DNA of 15,610 nucleotides from assembly GCA_037625715.1 (NCBI GenBank), contig JASJHQ010000063.1:1-15610 (forward strand), given 5' to 3'. Origin of the DNA: JABAYQ01 sp018608925 (GTDB lineage Bacteria; Bacteroidota; Bacteroidia; Flavobacteriales; UBA7312). Below the pieces are notes generated by a model. It saw only the letters and a list, made by a program, of their open reading frames with translations, made no database searches and was not told the origin of the DNA. Shown one piece after another: positions 8,176 to 13,246 of the stretch. The position numbers and the translations under genes were made by a program. The first letter of the stretch is position 1. Each line of letters starts with the position of its first letter.

Positions 8176-8183
8176 TATTTTTG
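8176..8183 (+). promoter_or_regulatory. Putative -7 promoter element for folK-dNK2
   Basis: TATTTTTG matches TAnnTTTG exactly. A TTG at 8149-8151 lies 24 bases upstream, slightly wider than usual for a -33 element. The element ends only five bases before the folK ATG at 8189, so a transcript from here would have almost no leader. It also excludes the in-frame ATG at 8159 as the start for this transcript. Confidence 0.45.
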
Positions 8184-8188
8184 AAGTA

Positions 8189-8674
8189 ATGAATATTAGT
8201 TATCTATTACTTGGTGGAAACATAGGCAATTCGTTGCAGGTTTTTTTACAATGTCACAAGCAAATCAGCACAGAAGTAGGAGAGATATCTTTGATGTCTT
8301 CTTGTTATGAGTCAGAACCTTGGGGTTTTGATCATAAAAGCAAATTTGCAAATCAGGTTTTAAAAGTGTCAACTCTATTAGATCCATTTCAATTGCTTGA
8401 AAAATGCCAGTTGATCGAAAGGCAGTTTGGTAGAAAAAGAAGTTCCGATGATGGTTATCAGGCCAGAATTATTGATATTGACATATTATTTTTCAATGAT
8501 TTAATCTTAGATGGTGATAATCTAGAAATTCCCCACCCAAGATTGCATTTAAGAAGATTTACATTGTTGCCGTTTGACGAAATAAATTCAAACTTTATTC
8601 ATCCAAAATTTAATAAATCGATAAGCAGGCTGTTGTCTGATTGTCCAGATAAATCTGAAGTTATAAAAATATGA
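8189..8674 (+). CDS. folK: HPPK: 2-amino-4-hydroxy-6-hydroxymethyldihydropteridine pyrophosphokinase
   Basis: It transfers pyrophosphate from ATP to 6-hydroxymethyl-7,8-dihydropterin in folate biosynthesis, in the cytoplasm. The 161-residue protein (E. coli 159) begins MNISYLLLGGNIGNS, the canonical HPPK N-terminus, which is why ATG 8189 is preferred over ATG 8159. Motifs in order are SSCYESEPWG (38-46 region), ERQFGRKR (77-84) with the catalytic-loop arginines, ARIIDIDILFF with Mg2+-binding D96 and D98, and IPHPRLHLRRFTLLP (114-128). Its TGA overlaps the ATG of the next gene (ATGA), so the two are translationally coupled. This links folate synthesis, which feeds thymidylate and purine synthesis, with deoxynucleoside salvage. 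Confidence 0.95.
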   Translation: MNISYLLLGGNIGNSLQVFLQCHKQISTEVGEISLMSSCYESEPWGFDHKSKFANQVLKVSTLLDPFQLLEKCQLIERQFGRKRSSDDGYQARIIDIDILFFNDLILDGDNLEIPHPRLHLRRFTLLPFDEINSNFIHPKFNKSISRLLSDCPDKSEVIKI

Positions 8675-9300
8675 AATATCAATACATTTCTGTAGAAGGA
8701 AACATTGGAGTAGGGAAGACCACTTTTGTTAATATGCTGTCTCAACATTTAGACTGTAAATTGGTTTTAGAGCAGTTTGAAGATAATCCTTTTCTTAAAA
8801 AGTTTTATGAACATCCCGATAGATATGCCTTGTCTTTAGAAATGTTTTTTATGGCTGAAAGGTTTCAGCAATTAAGCGAATCTATTTCTCCCGAATTATT
8901 TTCGCCTCTTGTTATTTCTGATTACTTTTTTATGAAGTCGAAGTTTTTCGCAATGAATAACCTGTCCGATGAAGAGTTAATTCTTTTTAATCGATTTGCT
9001 GATATAGCCTTAAATAACTTAGTCGTTCCAGAATTGTTAGTTTACCTTCATTCTTCGGTAGATAGACTTCAGGAAAACATTTCGCATAGAAGTAGGTCTT
9101 ACGAGAAAGATATTTCGAATGATTACTTATTAAATATTCAAAATATCTATTTTGATTTTTTCAAAATGGATAGGTCTTTTCCCATTTTAATATTAGATGT
9201 TGAGAATGTAGACTTTGCAAAAGACCAAAAAGCTTTTGATAAAATGAAAGAACTATTTATGAAAACCTACACTCCTGGAGTACATCGCTTTAAAATTTAG
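8671..9300 (+). CDS. Deoxynucleoside kinase 2 (divergent dNK-family paralogue)
   Basis: This is a predicted cytoplasmic deoxynucleoside kinase of 209 residues. It has the P-loop GNIGVGKTT (10-18), a candidate catalytic acid E34 in VLEQFEDNPFL, and the lid HRSRSYEKD (139-147). At the family DR(S/T) position it reads VISDYFF, so Asp84 is kept but the conserved Arg is Tyr85; the paralogue at 2646-3257 has D-R-T here. In the dNK family this arginine sits near the active site, so substrate range or activity may differ. The overall fold signature still supports a dNK rather than an unrelated P-loop kinase. It follows folK with a 4-base overlap and is followed by a strong bidirectional terminator. 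Substrate is not assigned. Confidence 0.85.
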   Translation: MKYQYISVEGNIGVGKTTFVNMLSQHLDCKLVLEQFEDNPFLKKFYEHPDRYALSLEMFFMAERFQQLSESISPELFSPLVISDYFFMKSKFFAMNNLSDEELILFNRFADIALNNLVVPELLVYLHSSVDRLQENISHRSRSYEKDISNDYLLNIQNIYFDFFKMDRSFPILILDVENVDFAKDQKAFDKMKELFMKTYTPGVHRFKI

Positions 9301-9304
9301 TCAT

Positions 9305-9339
9305 AAAAAAAAGCCCATTTTAATAAATGGGCTTTTTTT
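9305..9339. terminator. Bidirectional intrinsic terminator after dNK2
   Basis: The stem AGCCCATTT (9312-9320) pairs with AAATGGGCT (9325-9333) around a TAAT loop. An A-tract precedes and a T-tract (9333-9339) follows. It serves the folK-dNK2 unit on the plus strand and the TPR lipoprotein gene, which ends at 9354, on the minus strand. Its A-tract, AGCCCA/TGGGCT stem base and T-tract closely match the terminator at 2595-2630. Confidence 0.9.
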
Positions 9340-9353
9340 ATAATGAGTGTTTA

Positions 9354-11021
9354 TTAAAACAATCCTAAAAATTCTGAATCTGCTTGGTAAGCTTTGAATT
9401 CAATGTCTTGCTTAGCTTGCGATTTTAACTGATCGTTTGTTATCGCTTTCTTAAGATAGTTTAATGTTTCTGCTTTGTTTCCTTTTCTAGCGCTAACAAC
9501 AGCGTTTAGGTAGTTTCCGTGTGCGGACTTGTCAGAAGTTAGCTTGGAATTGTCTCCATTCATTGTTCTGGCTAATACAGCATTAAAACCATCACCTTTA
9601 AGCTGACTAGCTGCTGAGCTATAGTTACCAGTTTTAATGTTAAGGATTCCTTTATTTAGATCATTGGCATTTGACTGATTGTAAAAGGTAGTTGCTTTTT
9701 GGAGATCGTTTTCTCTTGCAGCAATAATTCCATAGTTTTCTAAAATATCTTCTTGGTTTGGACTGATAGAGTTGGCTTTGTCCAAGTATTGTTTAGCAGA
9801 AGAAATATCATTTGCTTCTATAGCCATGCTTGCTAAGTTGTTGTTAGCTCTGTAGTCAGCAGGGAATAGAGTGTTTATCGTATTATAAAGAGTAGTCTTT
9901 ACACTATTGTCTGTGTTAGACTGTGCAGCGTACAATAATTCTTTGATATCTAATTTAGATGGATCTGCGATAGCTAGTTCAGCTATTTCAGCATCACTCT
10001 TTTTAGGTTGATAAGAACGTATTGTAATAGTTGCTTTTCTTAGTTTTGGTAAAACATCGTTTTCTATAGCGTCATAGATTTCAGACATGTCTCTAATTGC
10101 TTCTTCTCTTTTCTGAGGGTCTTTCTGATTACGTACAACGTTTAATACTTTAGATTTATCTTTCATTTTTGAAGATTGAACTAGATTGTTAAATCCGTTC
10201 CAGTCTTCACCAACTGACGTATTAAGATACATATCGTTGTTGTTGTAACCATCAATTTTAATTTTTCTCATCAACGACTTAGCGTAGTTGAATGTAGATT
10301 TAGATCTGTTGTCAGAAACTTTATCATTTATGTCTAAGGTTCCTTCTGGAGATGCAAACGAAGAGATTTCAATATTTTTAGTTTTGTATCCTAGTTTTGC
10401 AAATTCTTTAAGTTCTTTAATTTCAGACGAACTTTTTTGAGAATATCTCACGTTTGACTGATTTACCGTAAAGTATATTGTTGCTGACTTTTCTAGAATA
10501 GTTTCTTTTTCGTAGTTGTGAGCAGATACTTTAGCAGTTTCGTTATCTTGAACTCTTGTTGCTGTTGCCATAACACCATCAGCAATTTTGATAGCTCCTA
10601 ATTCTTTAGAATTATCATTAATGGTTGCTTTTGCAGTAGCGTATAGTCCGTATGCAAACATGCTTTCATCGTAATCTATCTCAGCAGTATAATCAAACTT
10701 ACCTCCAGTTACGTAGCCTATTGTAATACCATCAGCAGAGATTTTTTCTCCTTGTATTGTAATAGATTTAAAATAATGTTTGTTTTCGGAATCAACCCCA
10801 TCGCTTAACATCGCTCTAAAATCTGCAGATGCATTTTTCGCGAAATATTTTTCAGGAATTGTAACTTCTAGTTCAATAGCAATTTTGCCACCATGAACTT
10901 CTACTTGAGTTGGTTTAACTTGAAAGTCTACAGTATTGAATTTAGAAACCATTGTTTCTAAACCACAAGATGAAAACATTACTACAAGTAATAAGAGTAT
11001 GAAATTTTTCAATTTTAACAT
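9354..11021 (-). CDS. Lipoprotein with ASPEG-type OmpA-like domain and C-terminal TPR-like repeats
   Basis: This predicted envelope lipoprotein has 555 residues. The signal peptide is lysine-starting and hydrophobic (LLLLVVMFSSC), with lipobox FSSC giving a lipidated Cys19. Residues about 30-175 look like a beta-rich extracytoplasmic domain. An OmpA-like domain follows from about 178, with TIYFTVNQSNV, the SFASPEG motif (221-227), DNRSKS containing R239, GEDW (273-276), and LPKLR (326-330). This order of motifs is familiar from Bacteroidota proteins. Residues about 345-530 contain short helical repeats (ASMAIEANDISSAKQYLDKANSIS; NYGIIAARENDLQKATTFYNQS) that look like TPRs. At the canonical peptidoglycan-binding Asp position the protein has Ser224. 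It is divergent from a full OmpA-family gene. The partner and exact role are unknown. Confidence 0.85.
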   Translation of the reverse strand: MLKLKNFILLLLVVMFSSCGLETMVSKFNTVDFQVKPTQVEVHGGKIAIELEVTIPEKYFAKNASADFRAMLSDGVDSENKHYFKSITIQGEKISADGITIGYVTGGKFDYTAEIDYDESMFAYGLYATAKATINDNSKELGAIKIADGVMATATRVQDNETAKVSAHNYEKETILEKSATIYFTVNQSNVRYSQKSSSEIKELKEFAKLGYKTKNIEISSFASPEGTLDINDKVSDNRSKSTFNYAKSLMRKIKIDGYNNNDMYLNTSVGEDWNGFNNLVQSSKMKDKSKVLNVVRNQKDPQKREEAIRDMSEIYDAIENDVLPKLRKATITIRSYQPKKSDAEIAELAIADPSKLDIKELLYAAQSNTDNSVKTTLYNTINTLFPADYRANNNLASMAIEANDISSAKQYLDKANSISPNQEDILENYGIIAARENDLQKATTFYNQSNANDLNKGILNIKTGNYSSAASQLKGDGFNAVLARTMNGDNSKLTSDKSAHGNYLNAVVSARKGNKAETLNYLKKAITNDQLKSQAKQDIEFKAYQADSEFLGLF

Positions 11022-11048
11022 TTGAATTTTACCTTAATTAATATTTTA

Positions 11049-11056
11049 CAAATATA
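11049..11056 (-). promoter_or_regulatory. Putative -7 promoter element for the TPR lipoprotein gene
   Basis: The minus strand reads TATATTTG, an exact match to TAnnTTTG, 27 bases before the ATG at 11021. The predicted leader is about 23 bases. No clear -33 TTG is seen. Confidence 0.5.
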
Positions 11057-11118
11057 AATTTATATCGACTTATACTCCTTATTATTATTTAAAATTTTAA
11101 AACAGCTATTGTTGATAA

Positions 11119-11133
11119 ACTAGTAATGCTAGT
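11119..11133. repeat. Short inverted repeat in the divergent intergenic region
   Basis: ACTAG, a TAATG spacer, then CTAGT form a perfect 5-bp-arm inverted repeat. It lies 14 bases upstream of the -7 element of the OmpA gene, across the region where a -33 element would be expected. It could be an operator, but arms this short occur by chance in AT-rich DNA. Confidence 0.2.
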
Positions 11134-11147
11134 ACGGTATATTTTTT

Positions 11148-11155
11148 TACTTTTG
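11148..11155 (+). promoter_or_regulatory. Putative -7 promoter element for the OmpA-family gene
   Basis: TACTTTTG matches TAnnTTTG exactly, 20 bases before the ATG at 11176, predicting a leader of about 15 bases. No TTG lies at normal -33 spacing; the nearest (11109-11114) are more than 30 bases away. Confidence 0.5.
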
Positions 11156-11175
11156 GACTTTAAATTTAACTTCCT

Positions 11176-12681
11176 ATGAAAAATATTTCTTTTTACTTGC
11201 TGTCAGCATTACTTTTGATCACTTCTTTTTCATTTGGTCAAGAAAAAATCAATAAAAAACAATATAATACATGGACTGTTGGTGCTGGAGCATCTTCTCT
11301 TATTTTTTTAGGAGATGTTAAGCAAAATGATATTTTTCCAAGCTCTTACAATGATTTTAACGAACACCGTTTTGGAGCATATTTTAATGTTTCCAAACAA
11401 TTTGATCCTGTTTTTGGTCTTAAAGGGGAATTTAACGTTGGTAATTTGGCGGGTTTCAGACAAGGCTTCCCAGGATATTCGGACTTAAAATTCGAAACTT
11501 CTTTTAGCTCAGTAGATCTTAGTGTTAAAGCAAACATATCTACTTTTATATTTAATATAAAGAAATTCAATACTGCTAAATTTCAAGTATTTACTGGCTT
11601 TGGAGTCGGTTTAACTTCTTTTCGATCTATAACAACTCAGCTCGACAATGACTCTATTGTTGGCGTAGGTGTGGTAGGCTACATTGACTACCCTATGCCT
11701 TTTACAGCGGATAATGTCGAAGAAAAATCAGCTAGGATTGCTAACTACTATAAATATTTTCTTAATGTAAATTATGCCCTATCTAAAAGGCTTGAGCTAT
11801 CTCTTAATTTAACTAAAAATCAAACTTTAACTAATGATATTGATGTAACAGAAAGTTCTCCTAACGACGGATTTAATAATGCTACGGATGCTTACTTCGC
11901 TACTTCATTGGGTTTAAAATATAATTTGGGTAAGAATAAAAAGAACCTTCAATGGTACAACCCTTTAAGTGAAACGTATCATTCTCAAGCTAGAACAAGA
12001 AAACAAATACAAGGACTTAGAAAAGATACGGACAATGATGGTGTTGCTGATCAGTTTGATGCAGACCCTAACACTCCCGATAATATTTCTGTGGATGGTT
12101 CTGGTAAGCCACTAGATGTTGATATGGATGGGGTGTTTGATTATTTAGATGCTGATCCATTCTCTTCAAAAGGAGCAGTTGTAGATGAAAATGGTCTGGA
12201 AGTTGATTCTGATGGTGATGGTATTGGAGATAGTAAAGATTTAGACTCAAATACTAAGCCTGGAGTTTTAGTAAATCAAAATGGAGAAGAAGTTAATGAT
12301 GGTACCCCTTCTATTTTGCCTTCTGTGTATTTTAATTCATCTAGTGTAAATATTAAGGAAGAGGACCTAAAAAGTTTAGCAATTGTAGCTAAAGTATTAT
12401 TAGCAAATGCCGATTTATCCTTAAACGTAGTTGGCCATACCGACAGCAACGGTTCTATTTACTCCAATAATGATTTAGGTTTGAAAAGAGCTGAATCTGT
12501 AAAAACTTATTTGGTAGATGTTTTTGGAATCTCACAAGACAGATTGTTTGTTATGTCTAAAGGGGAAACAATGCCTTTAGTAATTAACTCGGAAGCAACT
12601 TTAGAAAATGTTAAGGGTGAGTTGTCTATTATGAATACTATTGAGGGAATTAATAGAAGAGTAGACTTTGTACAGCCTTAA
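11176..12681 (+). CDS. OmpA-family outer-membrane protein with thrombospondin type 3 repeats
   Basis: This predicted outer-membrane protein of 501 residues would tether the outer membrane to peptidoglycan. An N-terminal signal peptide ends near FSFG-QEK (cleavage about 21/22). Residues about 33-252 alternate as expected for a small beta-barrel and end in LGLKYNLGK. Three Asp-rich, calcium-binding-type thrombospondin type 3 repeats (284-363) form a linker. The C-terminal OmpA domain (about 382-501) has VYFNSSS, VVGHTDSNG with D423, and NNDLGLKRAESV with R438. D423 and R438 are 15 residues apart, the spacing of the diaminopimelate-binding Asp/Arg pair in A. baumannii OmpA (D271/R286). The architecture is that of common flavobacterial major OmpA proteins. 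It is divergent from the OmpA-like lipoprotein gene, and its stop overlaps that of the methyltransferase gene. Confidence 0.92.
   Translation: MKNISFYLLSALLLITSFSFGQEKINKKQYNTWTVGAGASSLIFLGDVKQNDIFPSSYNDFNEHRFGAYFNVSKQFDPVFGLKGEFNVGNLAGFRQGFPGYSDLKFETSFSSVDLSVKANISTFIFNIKKFNTAKFQVFTGFGVGLTSFRSITTQLDNDSIVGVGVVGYIDYPMPFTADNVEEKSARIANYYKYFLNVNYALSKRLELSLNLTKNQTLTNDIDVTESSPNDGFNNATDAYFATSLGLKYNLGKNKKNLQWYNPLSETYHSQARTRKQIQGLRKDTDNDGVADQFDADPNTPDNISVDGSGKPLDVDMDGVFDYLDADPFSSKGAVVDENGLEVDSDGDGIGDSKDLDSNTKPGVLVNQNGEEVNDGTPSILPSVYFNSSSVNIKEEDLKSLAIVAKVLLANADLSLNVVGHTDSNGSIYSNNDLGLKRAESVKTYLVDVFGISQDRLFVMSKGETMPLVINSEATLENVKGELSIMNTIEGINRRVDFVQP
12025..12264 (+). repeat. Thrombospondin type 3 repeat linker within the OmpA gene
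   Basis: Three related units encode Asp-rich loops: DTDNDGVADQFDADPNTP (residues 284-301), DVDMDGVFDYLDADP (314-328) and DSDGDGIGDSKDLDSNT (344-360). The alternating Asp pattern DxDxDG is typical of calcium-binding thrombospondin type 3 repeats, which act as a rigid spacer between barrel and peptidoglycan-binding domain. Confidence 0.85.
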
Positions 12682-12685
12682 GGCT
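12674..12685. other. Palindrome holding both convergent stop codons
   Basis: AGCCTTAAGGCT is a perfect 12-base palindrome. Its central TTAA contains the OmpA-gene stop (TAA, 12679-12681, plus) and the methyltransferase stop (TAA, 12678-12680, minus). TTAATTTTTT follows on the plus strand. With TTAA as the loop the stem is only four base pairs, so at best it is a weak terminator. Confidence 0.6.
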
Positions 12686-13208
12686 TAATTTTTTCGAAAA
12701 CAGACCATAAAACTATACCAGCGCTCACAGAAATGTTAAAGGAGTGTTTTGTTCCGTATTGGGGTATCTCGATGCATTCGTTGCTTTTGTCCATTATTGT
12801 TTGGTTCACCCCATTTACTTCGTTGCCAAATACAAACGCCAATTTTTTATTTAATGGGGCTTTAAAGTCATTAAGATAAGTTGCATTTTGTGCCTGTTCG
12901 ATAGCTATAATATAATAGTCGTCTTTTATTAAGGATTCCACACATTCCTCCACGCTTTTATTATGTTCCCAGTCCACAGAGTCATAAGCACCTAGAGCAG
13001 TTTTTCTTATTTCTTTGTGTGGTGGTTGTGGTGTAATGCCGCATAAAAATATCTTCTCTACTAAAAAGGCGTCCGATGTACGAAAGACAGATCCTACATT
13101 ATGAGCAGAGCGAACATCATCAAGAATTAAAACAATAGGTGTTTTCTTATGGTTTTTAAATTCTTCTAAATTGAGTCTATTTAACTCGTTATTTTTTAAC
13201 TTACGCAT
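12678..13208 (-). CDS. SpoU/TrmH-family (SPOUT) RNA 2'-O-ribose methyltransferase
   Basis: It is a predicted S-adenosylmethionine-dependent methyltransferase acting on the ribose 2'-OH of tRNA or rRNA; the exact target nucleotide cannot be read from sequence. With the start at 13208 it has 176 residues. The three SpoU motifs are present: motif 1 NVGSVFRTSDAF (37-48) with the catalytic-type Arg43, motif 2 AFVFGNEVNGV (124-134), and motif 3 IEIPQYGTKHSFNISVSAG (147-164), which forms part of the trefoil-knot cofactor site. Motif 3 reads IPQYG...SFNIS rather than the more common IPMxG...SLNVS. It lacks the extra N-terminal substrate-binding domain of 23S rRNA enzymes such as RlmB. The longer open frame from 13268 is rejected because its first 20 residues (MCFFWPAIPN...) do not fit the family and would overlap the mutS start. 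MRKLKNNELNRL is the expected N-terminus. Confidence 0.9.
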   Translation of the reverse strand: MRKLKNNELNRLNLEEFKNHKKTPIVLILDDVRSAHNVGSVFRTSDAFLVEKIFLCGITPQPPHKEIRKTALGAYDSVDWEHNKSVEECVESLIKDDYYIIAIEQAQNATYLNDFKAPLNKKLAFVFGNEVNGVNQTIMDKSNECIEIPQYGTKHSFNISVSAGIVLWSVFEKIKP

Positions 13209-13212
13209 TATT

Positions 13213-13220
13213 TTATTTTG
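13213..13220 (+). promoter_or_regulatory. Possible -7 promoter element for mutS
   Basis: TTATTTTG matches five of six fixed positions of TAnnTTTG and ends 26 bases before the TTG start at 13247, a spacing similar to the other genes here. It lies in the 38-base gap between the divergent methyltransferase and mutS starts. No match to the consensus was seen on the minus strand for the methyltransferase. Confidence 0.25.
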
Positions 13221-13246
13221 AGTTACGAATTTAATTAAATTAGGAA

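Noticed and set aside
8159..8188. Upstream in-frame ATG adding 10 residues to folK
   Set aside because: HPPK proteins start right before the YLLLGxN strand, and the extension overlaps the promoter element at 8176-8183.
8671..9300. dNK2 as a degraded pseudogene because of the missing DR(S/T) arginine
   Set aside because: The frame is full length, with P-loop and lid intact, and it is coupled to folK by an ATGA overlap; it looks maintained by selection.
11346..11570. 74-codon minus-strand open frame inside the OmpA-family gene
   Set aside because: It is antisense to the beta-barrel coding region and has no family resemblance.
12068..12250. 60-codon His/Gln/Leu-rich minus-strand open frame
   Set aside because: The composition is the antisense reading of the GAT-rich thrombospondin repeats, so it is a low-complexity artefact.
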